From Gluconobacter potus (GTDB lineage Bacteria; Pseudomonadota; Alphaproteobacteria; Acetobacterales; Acetobacteraceae), in contig NZ_JABCQF010000004.1 of assembly GCF_015244705.1 (NCBI RefSeq), positions 238,579-302,578 of the forward strand: 64,000 nucleotides of DNA. Direction: 5' to 3'. Within the stretch, counting starts at the first letter, position 1. Every line of letters starts with the position of its first letter. This document shows, piece by piece, positions 41,687 through 50,162 of this stretch. The notes below the pieces were generated by a model that saw only the letters and a program-made list of their open reading frames with translations, did not search any database and had not been told where the DNA came from. A program made the position numbers and the translations under genes.

Positions 41687-42075
41687 GCGTGGATCTTGCT
41701 GGTAAGGCGGCCGCGGAAACGTCCCATGCCGCCATCATTTCCATCCCCTTTTTTCCCGTGACTGCATGCTGGTGAACGCGAACACAGGTCGAATCGATTA
41801 TGACGATGTCACCATCGTAAGCCGCTGAAACGACCTCAAGAAGCCGATCCCAAACCCCAGCTTTTCGCCAGCGGACGAAAGGGTTGCAGCAGGTGGGCGG
41901 CGGCCCATAGCGTTCGGAGATTTCTGCCTAGGGCGAACCTGCCCGAAAGCGCCAAAGGATGCCCATCCAGCACACAGCGATCATCGACGCGGGAAACACC
42001 ACGCGGCTTGTCGGGCAGCAACGGCGATAGGATAGACCATTCGCGGTCGGTAGGTTCATAGCGGCAGCGCGTCAT
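41687..42075 (-). pseudogene. IS5-family transposase, N-terminal part, decayed
   Basis: On the - strand the protein opens MTRCRYEPTDREWSILSPLL and continues DKPRGVSRVDDR, a typical IS5 start. One extra G in the codon after VLD shifts the frame, a TGG (Trp) reads TAG in the restored frame, and a third base change follows. The end at 41687 is the right end of the IS481 element, which seems to have inserted in or next to this copy. The C-terminal half is absent. Confidence 0.8.
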
Positions 42076-42301
42076 CAAGGCTCCCTCAGCCCGAAACCTT
42101 GAACCACGCGTGCCGCTAAACACCAACAATTTTTATGAGTTCACGACTTGGAGAAATAATATCCATCAATTCCGGGACGGCTAAAAAGATGCAACAGATT
42201 GCGTCCCATGGATTGAATATGAAACAATCATTTCGTACCGTATTTATGACGATATGTCGTGAATTTTATCATCCTTTTCACAATGGATTGTCCACTCGGC
42301 T
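42076..42301. promoter_or_regulatory. AT-rich leader upstream of the NRPS cluster
   Basis: This 226-nt stretch ends at the NRPS start. It is visibly AT-rich from 42120 on. No Fur-box-like sequence was seen. There is a short reading frame from 42135 but nothing supports it. It probably holds the promoter of the cluster; no strong Shine-Dalgarno sequence precedes the NRPS ATG. Confidence 0.4.
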
Positions 42302-45300
42302 ATGCAACGCGCGATTTGTCACGAGAGACTCCCGTTAACTCAGGCACAGAGAGGCCTTTGGATGACGCAGTTCATAGCGCCGTCCGGGTCTAACCTGAAT
42401 ATTGCTGAAGCTATTCACCTGCATGGTTCATTGCACTTCCAGACCTTCATTTCTGCCCTGCAGCAAACCCAGGCAGAAGCCGAAACGCTCAGAACCAGAA
42501 TCATACAGACGCACGAAGGACTGGTTTATGAGATCCTTCCTGACGCTGGAGCATCCTGTCCGGTCATTGATTGTCGGGAAGCAAAAAATCCAGACAATGC
42601 GGCACTCCTCTGGATGCAAACTCGTCTTCGGGCACCGCTCGATCTGGCAAAAGACGAACTCTGGCAGAATGCCCTTCTGAGAGTAGGTGAGACACATTGG
42701 ATCTGGTTTCATTGCTGTCATCATGCTGTGCTTGACGGTTTCGCGGGCGGTCTGATCGCAGCGCGTGTAGCGACACTCTATACGGCACGTCTCAAGGACG
42801 TAGAGGCGCCCTGCTCAGCGTTTCTGCCTCTTGCGACACTGCACGAGCAAGAGAAAGCCTATCGCGCTTCCGAGCGATATCTATTGGACAAGGCTTACTG
42901 GCTTGAGCAGTTGCGTGATGCGCCGGAACCTGTTTCTCTCTCGCTCAGACCTCATCGTCCCCCAAGTGGAGACCATGGTGGTGCTATCACCCGCTCGAAA
43001 ATGATGGTTGGTGCCAGGGCGGAAGCCCTCGCCATGCTGGGGCGCGCCAACGGATCGACCCTACCTCAGATCCTGACGGCACTTCTCGTCAGTTACCTCT
43101 ATCGTGTGACAGGGCAGGATGACCTCGTCGTAGGCATGCCGGTGAGCGCACGCGCGACGCGTGCGCTCAGACAGACACCAGGTATGGTCGCTAATGCTGT
43201 GGCGCTTCGCTTCCGGATCGAGCCTGGTACGAACTTTACCGGGATGATCACTCTGGCACGGCGCGCCATGCGCGGTGCCCTGCGTCATCAGCAATATCGC
43301 TACGAGGACCTCAGACGTGATTTGGGTTTGTCTGGCGCGACGCACCAGATCAGCCGCATCGGAATCAATATCGAGCCATTCGACTACGATCTACCTTTCG
43401 GTGATCTGGCCGTGCGCAATGTCAACCTGAGCAATGGCGCAATGGAAGATCTCACCATCTTCGTCTTCGACCGCAAAGATGGGGGCGGTCTGTGCATCCA
43501 GTGTGATGCCAATCCGGCCCTTTACACGGAAGACGAACTCGATGCCCATCTGAACCGCATTCTACGTTTTTGCGATACGTTGCTGGCCACGCCAGAGATT
43601 CCCCTCGAAAAATGCCTCATCCTTACGGATACAGAAAGAGCGCAGCAGGCTGAACGCAACAGCCGAACGGTACGGCTCTGGCCCGAGACACCCCTGCCCC
43701 TGCTTGTGACAGAGGGAATCCGCTCTGGCACTTCGATGCTCATCAGCGATGCCTCAACGGTTCTTTCCAGAGAAGACTTTCTGGAAAACCTTGATCGGTT
43801 GGCATCCGTTCTCCGAGACGCGGGGATTGGTCCGGGACATCTGGTAGCTCTGGCGCTGCCCCGCGACCGACGTATGGTCCTGTGCATGGCAGCCATCATC
43901 AGGACAGGTGCCGCCTGGCTTCCTATTGATGTCGATGCCCCCCTGCCGCGCGCCAGACTGATTTTTGAGGATGCCAGACCCAGCCTTGTCATCCTGCCAG
44001 ACCAGACTTATGCCGACTGGGCCTGCCAGCGCACAGCCTGGTATATTGATAGTGACACACTTCGCGCGCACCCTCTTAACAGAGAGTCTGCCCTCCCTCC
44101 CCCGACTGAAAGCGTTCCTGGCGACACCGCCTATGTCACCTATACTTCTGGCACGACGGGACGCCCTAAAGGCGTAGTCGTCCCGCGCTCTGCCCTGAGC
44201 AATTTCCTGCACTCCATCAAGGAACGTCTCGCATTCGGTGCTGCTGATGTCCTGCTTGCTGTGACGACCTGGACGTTTGATATCGCCGTCCTTGAAACTC
44301 TCCTTCCACTTGTGAGCGGGGCAAGCTGCGTAATCGCAACACAGCAGGATGTCCGTGATCCGAAACGACTGGCCGCGCTGATCATCGATCATGGCGTGAC
44401 CGTCATGCAGGCAACACCGACATTGTGGCAGACCATTCTCGGCACTGTTGCAGAGAATGCCCTCAAGGGACTTCTTTTTCTGAGTGGTGGCGAAGCCCTG
44501 CCCCCTCATATGGCCCGGCAGATGGTCCGGCTTGGCCGAGGCGCCTATAATCTTTACGGTCCAACCGAGACGACCATCTGGTCCACAGCCTATCAGTTGA
44601 CCCTGCATGAAAGTGATTCCCCTCCAGCAGGCCTGCCTTTAGCCAATACACGTCTTTCTGTTATCGATCGGTGGGGAAATATAGTGCCCGATGGTATAAT
44701 TGGCGAGTTGCTGATAGCGGGAGATGGAGTCGCAACGGGATATCTGAACCGTCCTGATCTGACGATCAGCCGCTTTATTCCGGATCCGGACCAACCAGGA
44801 ACAGCCCGCGCCTATCGTACAGGTGATCTGGCTGTGCTCGACGAGCACGGTGTTCTCACGATTTTCGGACGTGCCGATCAGCAGGTCAAGATACGCGGCA
44901 TGCGGATCGAGCCTAACGAAATCGAGAGCACCCTGTTAGGTTTACCGGAGATTCTTCAAGCCGCTGTTGTGGTCGAGACAACAGGAACGCAGACTCTCCT
45001 TGCCGCCTATCTGGTTCCTGCTGTTCCAGAGACAATACTTGATCCGGCACAGATAAGGCGGGCATTGTTCGCCCTTCTGCCGCCACAAATGGTTCCGGCC
45101 CAGTTCATCAGTGTTGAGGCCCTTCCCCGTCTGACAAGTGGCAAGCTCGATCGTTCTGCTTTGAAGATCCTCAAGGAACTACCGTCTGTAAGGGCTCTGA
45201 CCTATGCCTCGACGCCAGCCGAGCAGATGTTATCAGACCTCTGGTGCTCCCTGCTGAATGTAGACAAAGTCGATATCAATACCAGTTTCTTCGATCTGGG

Positions 45301-46285
45301 CGGCGACAGCATCATGGTGGTGGAAATGGCGGCTGCACTCTCTGCCCAAGGCTACGAGTTGCCCATTGGGCAGGTTTTCGCTGCACCTACGATTGCCCTT
45401 CTGGCCCCTCTCTTCGAGGGGAAGTCTGCCGCATTCGATCCGCTCTCCGTAACATTACCAATCCGTACCGTCGGTGACAAACCGCCGTTCTTCTGTATTC
45501 ATCCGGTCATCGGTATGAGTTGGAGCTTCAATACGCTCGCACCTCTCCTGCCTGAGGGACATCCTGTCTATGGTCTGCAGAATGCTGGACTTCTCCTTGA
45601 GGATGCGCCTCCTCTAACACTCGAGGCGTTAATCCACTGCTATGTCGAGAATATCCGTACGCTACAGCCACAAGGCCCCTATTATCTCATCGGTTGGTCA
45701 ATGGGAGGCGTCATCGCTCAAGGCATTGCCCATCTCCTGCGTGAGGCTGGAGAGGAAATTGCTCTTCTCACGCTACTCGACGCCTATCCAAGTCTTTCTG
45801 GAGATGGAGTTTTGACTCCGGACAGCCCGGAGGCGCTCAAGGCAGCGCTTGCATTCCTGCACATCAACACAGAGCCAGGCGCGTCCGAGCCACAGACCCT
45901 GGATGATCTGGCAGATCTTCTTCTCGCAGGTATCGACACTGCTCTCCTTCCGATTCTGCCAAGCAGCGAGACAGGCGACCTGGCAGAACTTGCTGAAAAA
46001 ATACGCCTTGTGACGCGTAGCAATCTGGAAATGCTGGTCGCTCATCGTCCCGCAAAAACGGATGTCGATATCCTTTTCCTACGTGCCAGCCAAAAGACCG
46101 ACACGCTCGTCACCGATTGCCCACAGGCCTGGTCAGAGTTTACAACAGGACAGATTTTCGCTCATGATTTACCATGCCGTCATGGTGACATGCTGACACC
46201 AGGGCATGTGGAAGCCGTGGCGCGTCTGATCTGCTCTCATCCGGCTCTTGGGCAAGCGATCCCTCCCTCGCTCACCGCTGCCTGA
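42302..46285 (+). CDS. Single-module nonribosomal peptide synthetase (C-A-PCP-TE), predicted glycine
   Basis: The 1327-residue protein is one complete module. The condensation domain (about residues 10-440) has HHAVLDG at 140 and an EntF-like HQQYRYEDLRRDL near 340. The adenylation domain (about 450-955) has YTSGTTGRPKG at 612 and the lysine of SGKLDR at 947. By alignment to GrsA, its specificity residues are D, I, L, Q, L, G, L, I, W, K, the published glycine code. A carrier domain follows with GGDS (Ser about 1003), then a thioesterase with GWSMGG (Ser about 1133) and a distal His. The layout resembles EntF. The acyl donor is not encoded here; MbtH and PPTase genes are also absent. Confidence 0.93.
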   Translation: MQRAICHERLPLTQAQRGLWMTQFIAPSGSNLNIAEAIHLHGSLHFQTFISALQQTQAEAETLRTRIIQTHEGLVYEILPDAGASCPVIDCREAKNPDNAALLWMQTRLRAPLDLAKDELWQNALLRVGETHWIWFHCCHHAVLDGFAGGLIAARVATLYTARLKDVEAPCSAFLPLATLHEQEKAYRASERYLLDKAYWLEQLRDAPEPVSLSLRPHRPPSGDHGGAITRSKMMVGARAEALAMLGRANGSTLPQILTALLVSYLYRVTGQDDLVVGMPVSARATRALRQTPGMVANAVALRFRIEPGTNFTGMITLARRAMRGALRHQQYRYEDLRRDLGLSGATHQISRIGINIEPFDYDLPFGDLAVRNVNLSNGAMEDLTIFVFDRKDGGGLCIQCDANPALYTEDELDAHLNRILRFCDTLLATPEIPLEKCLILTDTERAQQAERNSRTVRLWPETPLPLLVTEGIRSGTSMLISDASTVLSREDFLENLDRLASVLRDAGIGPGHLVALALPRDRRMVLCMAAIIRTGAAWLPIDVDAPLPRARLIFEDARPSLVILPDQTYADWACQRTAWYIDSDTLRAHPLNRESALPPPTESVPGDTAYVTYTSGTTGRPKGVVVPRSALSNFLHSIKERLAFGAADVLLAVTTWTFDIAVLETLLPLVSGASCVIATQQDVRDPKRLAALIIDHGVTVMQATPTLWQTILGTVAENALKGLLFLSGGEALPPHMARQMVRLGRGAYNLYGPTETTIWSTAYQLTLHESDSPPAGLPLANTRLSVIDRWGNIVPDGIIGELLIAGDGVATGYLNRPDLTISRFIPDPDQPGTARAYRTGDLAVLDEHGVLTIFGRADQQVKIRGMRIEPNEIESTLLGLPEILQAAVVVETTGTQTLLAAYLVPAVPETILDPAQIRRALFALLPPQMVPAQFISVEALPRLTSGKLDRSALKILKELPSVRALTYASTPAEQMLSDLWCSLLNVDKVDINTSFFDLGGDSIMVVEMAAALSAQGYELPIGQVFAAPTIALLAPLFEGKSAAFDPLSVTLPIRTVGDKPPFFCIHPVIGMSWSFNTLAPLLPEGHPVYGLQNAGLLLEDAPPLTLEALIHCYVENIRTLQPQGPYYLIGWSMGGVIAQGIAHLLREAGEEIALLTLLDAYPSLSGDGVLTPDSPEALKAALAFLHINTEPGASEPQTLDDLADLLLAGIDTALLPILPSSETGDLAELAEKIRLVTRSNLEMLVAHRPAKTDVDILFLRASQKTDTLVTDCPQAWSEFTTGQIFAHDLPCRHGDMLTPGHVEAVARLICSHPALGQAIPPSLTAA

Positions 46286-46304
46286 ACCGAAATCGATATT
46301 CCTG

Positions 46305-47600
46305 ATGAAAATCGTAATATTTACCATTGGAACGCAAGGAGATGCCCGGCCTTTTGTGGCACTTGGCAGACGCCTTTCCGCCCTGGGGCATGACATCCAC
46401 ATTGTGACGTCCGCACGACATCGCCCACTCATTGTTGGCGGTGGCCTGAATCTCATCCCCATTGAATCAGACTTTGCCGATCTTATGGCAAAAGAACATG
46501 CTGCCATGGACAACGGCAACCAACTCCGTATTGGCAGACAAATGGCACGCGCCTTGTGCGACTGGATGCCTCTTTGGGTTAAACAGGCCCTGGCCGCAAC
46601 CGAAGGAGCAGAACTCGTCATTGGCTCGGGATCGGCTACGGCGCTTGGTGCCTCGATTGCCGAGAAGCGCAATATTCCCTTTGTGCAGGCGCAGTTCATG
46701 CCAATGACACCCTCCAGACATATTCCGCCGCTCTGGCCCAACCCCAATCTGCCTCTGCCCGGAATCGCCAACCTTCTTCTGACTCATCTGGCACGATTTC
46801 TGATCTGGCAACTCATGTCGGCACCTGTTTCCATCATGCGGCGCGATCTTGACCTGGCTCCGATAGGATGGCGTGGTCCATGGTCAAGGAGAAGCAAACA
46901 TACTCGCAATCAGTATCTGCTTTATGCCTTCAGTCGCCATCTGCAGCCACAGCCAGACGACTGGCCTTCTGATCGAATTGCCGTGACAGGCAGCTGGTTC
47001 TACGACCAGACGGAAGAATGGACTCCTCCCCCGGCTCTCACGCAGTTTCTCGAAGCGGGCTCGAAACCTCTGTATATCGGCTTTGGCAGCATGATGTGCG
47101 GCAACCCCGAAGCATTCACACGCATGATCCTTGATGCGGTGCGCCAGACAGGCAGACGAGCCATTATTGCGACTGGCTGGGGCGCACTGCGTGCCTTGCG
47201 CGGGCAGAAGGACGATTCCCTCTTCTTCATCGAGAATGCCCCGCATGACTGGCTGTTTCCACGTGTCGCGATGGCGGTGCATCATGGTGGTGCCGGCACG
47301 GTTGCAGCAGCCTCACGCGTTGGCCTGCCGCAGGTCATTATTCCGTTCCTGGCGGACCAGTTTTACTGGAGCTGGCGCCTCAATACGATCGGCATCACAC
47401 CCATGATCCTTAATAGAAGAAGGCTCACGGCCGAAAAGCTTGCCCATGCAATCAACAAGGCCTGTGCACGTTCTGTTTCGGAAAAAGCCCGCTTGCTCGC
47501 ACCTCTCATCGAAGACGAAGAAGGCATCGGGCGGGCCATTGCGGCCCTTACGCACTGGGGACTTCTCAAGCCCCCCATACCTGCCGAGCCCGCTGTCTGA
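46305..47600 (+). CDS. GT1-type glycosyltransferase
   Basis: The product is a 431-residue UGT-like enzyme (CAZy GT1/GT28 fold). It opens MKIVIFTIGTQGDARPFVALGRRL (split: TIGTQGD is the acceptor-side motif). The donor-site motif is HHGGAGTVAAASRVGLPQVIIP (split here: HHGGAGT). Such enzymes glycosylate natural products, sterols and lipopeptides. The start at 46305 was chosen over 46248 because it opens the family motif directly. It is 19 nt after the NRPS and its stop overlaps the ABC ATPase start, so its acceptor is probably the NRPS product. Confidence 0.9.
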   Translation: MKIVIFTIGTQGDARPFVALGRRLSALGHDIHIVTSARHRPLIVGGGLNLIPIESDFADLMAKEHAAMDNGNQLRIGRQMARALCDWMPLWVKQALAATEGAELVIGSGSATALGASIAEKRNIPFVQAQFMPMTPSRHIPPLWPNPNLPLPGIANLLLTHLARFLIWQLMSAPVSIMRRDLDLAPIGWRGPWSRRSKHTRNQYLLYAFSRHLQPQPDDWPSDRIAVTGSWFYDQTEEWTPPPALTQFLEAGSKPLYIGFGSMMCGNPEAFTRMILDAVRQTGRRAIIATGWGALRALRGQKDDSLFFIENAPHDWLFPRVAMAVHHGGAGTVAAASRVGLPQVIIPFLADQFYWSWRLNTIGITPMILNRRRLTAEKLAHAINKACARSVSEKARLLAPLIEDEEGIGRAIAALTHWGLLKPPIPAEPAV

Positions 47601-48385
47601 TGAGCGCACCTCCCTCGCGTCCCCCTGCCATCATCGTGGAGTCACTTCTTAAGTGTTATGATGGGAAAATCGTGGTCGACCAGCTGAATTTTTCGGTCGC
47701 TGCGGGTGAAACCTTTGCCTTTCTGGGGCCAAACGGCGCAGGTAAGACCACCACCATCAAAATGCTGACTACCCTTCTTCCCCCGGACAAAGGGCGCATC
47801 CTACTAAATGGTGTGGATCTCGCGAAAGATCCGATGGGCGCACGTCGCCATTTTGGGGTAGTATTTCAGGATTGTACGCTCGATAAAACTATGACCGTGC
47901 ATGAGAATCTGTGGATGCATTGTGTCCTCCATCAGATTCCACGCGCAGAGAGACGCGCACGTATCGGAGACGTGCTTGCCCTTTTTGATGTTTCCGATCG
48001 TCGTGACAGTATGGTCGATGCACTAAGCGGCGGCCTCAGACGGCGTATCGAGATCGCACGCGCGCTTCTGCACCGGCCGGCTCTGGTCTTTCTGGATGAA
48101 CCTACGCTTGGCCTCGATCCGAAAAGCAGGCGTATCCTCTGGGCGCATCTGCAGCATCTCCAAAGCAAATACGGAACGACCATTTTCCTGACCAGCCATT
48201 ATCTCGATGAAGTAGAGCGGTTCGCCCACAACGTGGCCGTGATCAAGAAGGGGCGTATCATCATCCAGGGCTCGGTGGATGCCATCATCCGTCACTCCGA
48301 AAAAACGACCCTTGAGGACAGTTTCTTGTTTCTGACCGCCGAAGAACAGGCGGAAGAAGACCTTTCTGCCGTTGCCGGAGCCTGA
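47600..48385 (+). CDS. ABC exporter ATPase (DrrA/NodI-like)
   Basis: The product is the nucleotide-binding subunit of a two-gene ABC-2 type exporter, 261 residues. The Walker A motif GPNGAGKTTTIKML, signature LSGGLRRRIEIARALL and Walker B FLDEPTLGLDPKSR are all intact. The overall look is that of daunorubicin-type DrrA or nodulation-factor NodI. It overlaps the glycosyltransferase stop (TGATG) and lies one base before its permease gene. Confidence 0.95.
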   Translation: MSAPPSRPPAIIVESLLKCYDGKIVVDQLNFSVAAGETFAFLGPNGAGKTTTIKMLTTLLPPDKGRILLNGVDLAKDPMGARRHFGVVFQDCTLDKTMTVHENLWMHCVLHQIPRAERRARIGDVLALFDVSDRRDSMVDALSGGLRRRIEIARALLHRPALVFLDEPTLGLDPKSRRILWAHLQHLQSKYGTTIFLTSHYLDEVERFAHNVAVIKKGRIIIQGSVDAIIRHSEKTTLEDSFLFLTAEEQAEEDLSAVAGA

Positions 48386-48386
48386 C

Positions 48387-49136
48387 ATGGTCGATGTCCT
48401 TTACTGTCTCTGGCTGCGACAGATCCGGAGTTTTCTACGTGCACGCGGGCGTGTCATCTCGGCGCTGGCCCAGCCTTTTCTGTTCCTGATAGCCCTCGGC
48501 CTTGGCTTTGCACCTGTCTTTCGCAAGGCTGGAGAGGGGAACTATTTCGCCTTTCTCGCTCCTGGTGTGATCGGCGCAGGCATTCTGTTTAATGCCGTCT
48601 ACTCAGGCTCAGATCTTCTCTGGGACCGTCAGTTCGGCTTTATCAAGGAAACGCTTGTGGCACCGGTATCCCGCATCTGGATTCTGCTGGGCAGGGCGCT
48701 CGGAGTTGCCAGTGTGGCCTTGCTTCAGGCCGTACTCGTGGGTCTGCTCTGTCTTGTCGCAGGAAATGTTTTGCCCGGTGCCGGGCAAATTGGGCTCGCT
48801 CTCCTCTTTGCGCTCCTGATAGCACTGATCTTCGCCTTTTTCGGCTCAATCCTCGGTTCCGTCATGAGCGACGCGCAGAGTTTCTCGCAAATCGTCAATT
48901 TTATCGTCACGCCTCTTTTCTATCTCTCAGGCGCGGTGTTTCCACTTGAAGGCCAGACAACGTTCATCCGTGCTCTGGCATTCTGTAATCCCCTCACTTA
49001 CGGAATTGACGGGATGAGGGGAGCATTGTCAGGTCATTTCATGGTCCCTCCCTCCCTTTCCCTTCTGCTACTTATACTTTCAGCCATCTTAAGTGCCGGT
49101 CTTGCCCAACTGGCTTTCTCGCGCATCCGCCCGTGA
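48387..49136 (+). CDS. ABC-2 type exporter permease (DrrB/NodJ-like)
   Basis: The product is a 249-residue inner-membrane protein with six hydrophobic helices. The amphipathic segment FGFIKETLVAPVSRIWILLGR is the ABC-2 'coupling' region, and GSILGSVMSDAQSFSQIVNF is typical of DrrB/NodJ. The ATG at 48387 with upstream GGAG was chosen. It is the last gene of the unit, and presumably moves the glycosylated NRPS product across the inner membrane. Confidence 0.93.
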   Translation: MVDVLYCLWLRQIRSFLRARGRVISALAQPFLFLIALGLGFAPVFRKAGEGNYFAFLAPGVIGAGILFNAVYSGSDLLWDRQFGFIKETLVAPVSRIWILLGRALGVASVALLQAVLVGLLCLVAGNVLPGAGQIGLALLFALLIALIFAFFGSILGSVMSDAQSFSQIVNFIVTPLFYLSGAVFPLEGQTTFIRALAFCNPLTYGIDGMRGALSGHFMVPPSLSLLLLILSAILSAGLAQLAFSRIRP

Positions 49137-49171
49137 AGGAGAGATTTGCTCCCTGATTGTTTGACAATCCG

Positions 49172-49420
49172 TTATGTGCGACCGATGCGGGCCATTATGG
49201 GAATAGTGGAGTACCAGAAGAAGATGCTCAGCCATTTGTCATAGCGTGTTGAGACGAACCTCCAGGCCTTGCGCCTTCCGAATATGATCTCGATGCAGTT
49301 ACGACACTTGTACTTCCGTCTGTCGTATTTGGCAGGTTTCCTGCGGAAGCCCCGCCTTGGAATGCAGGGTCTGATCCCTCTAGGGCTGCGGGAAGGCTTC
49401 GGTTGCGGTCAGGCAGACGA
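49172..49420 (-). pseudogene. IS5-family transposase, C-terminal remnant
   Basis: On the - strand the end of a transposase reads RGIRPCIPRRGFRRKPAKYD then YKCRNCIEIIFGRRKAWRFV and TRYDKW, with the catalytic Glu in IEIIFGR. The stop is TAA at 49172. Everything N-terminal is missing, replaced by the integrase fragment. It is the same transposase type as the N-terminal remnant at 58280. Confidence 0.8.
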
Positions 49421-49424
49421 GAAG

Positions 49425-49890
49425 CGTGCGGCCACACCATGCTGGGCGCTGAGGCGGCTATAGCCTGGTAAGAGGTCGCGATAGGGCACGGCTGCATGAT
49501 GTACCACCCTGGCGACCGCCGTGGGTTTGGGGAGGATGTTGGCCAGATGACCCCGCCAGCGGGCCGGGTTTTCGCCTTCGCGCCACTAATGGTCCTGCGC
49601 GTAATCCAGAATACGCTCCATCCGTCCACGCAGCCGTGTTGCGGTTTCGGTCGTGTTCTCCCAGATCGGTCGCAGGACAGCGAGCACGTCTTCTGTCTGC
49701 ACGCTGCCAATCGGTTTTTGACCGAGGATGGGAGAGACATGCCGCTCCAGAGAGCTGCGCCACATGGGCGCCGAGCGCGGGTCTTTCCAGCCGGGAGCCT
49801 GCTCGGTGATGTACTGCTCGGCAACCTGTGCGAAGGTCAGGTCCGGAACGGTCTGTCCCTTCTGCCAGGCTTTCTCTTCGAGGGGTCAAT
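49425..49890 (-). pseudogene. P4-type tyrosine integrase, decayed fragment
   Basis: On the - strand a core-binding-domain frame reads LTFAQVAEQYITEQAPGWKD, SPILGQKPIGSVQTEDVLAV and RGRMERILDYAQ, then TAG (49586-49588), then WREGENPARWRGHL. The catalytic domain is cut after VVHHAAVPYRDL. This is the central segment of the integrases that insert genomic islands into tRNA genes. It is dead, but marks the right edge of the island. Confidence 0.82.
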
Positions 49891-50105
49891 CCCTACGGGA
49901 TGGGTTTACATGCGTCTATCTGGTTTTTCAGGACGGCATGGATTTTAGTAAATACATGAAAAACAACAGTTATTGAGCCGATCCGCTTTTCCATGACGCC
50001 TCACAGCGACGGACACTCCCTCCGCCATACCCCCCATAAAGCACTCTGAACACGTCACCGTTCTTGGAGCGCATGATTTTGATGCTTGTTGTCAGACTGG
50101 AATGC
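49891..50105. other. Intergenic, island to core junction
   Basis: About 215 nt with no gene I can support. The AT-rich part (to about 49980) looks like island; the rest leads to the helicase terminator. I looked for a copy of the tRNA-Ser 3' end here and did not find one. Confidence 0.5.
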
Positions 50106-50142
50106 AAAAAGGCCGCCCCTGCATTGGCAGAGGCGGCCTTTT
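50106..50142 (-). terminator. Intrinsic terminator of the DEAD-box helicase gene
   Basis: On the - strand the stem AAAAGGCCGCC / GGCGGCCTTTT with a loop of about 14 nt ends in a run of five T. It begins 21 nt after the helicase stop. Confidence 0.9.
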
Positions 50143-50162
50143 CAGTATGCGTTTGAATGAGA

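Noticed and set aside
42135..42338. 67-codon + strand frame ahead of the NRPS
   Set aside because: It overlaps the NRPS start out of frame, is of low complexity and has no Shine-Dalgarno site.
49891..50160. Possible right attachment site (repeat of the tRNA-Ser 3' end)
   Set aside because: I compared the tRNA end (GGTTCGAATCCCACC) with this stretch and found no match.
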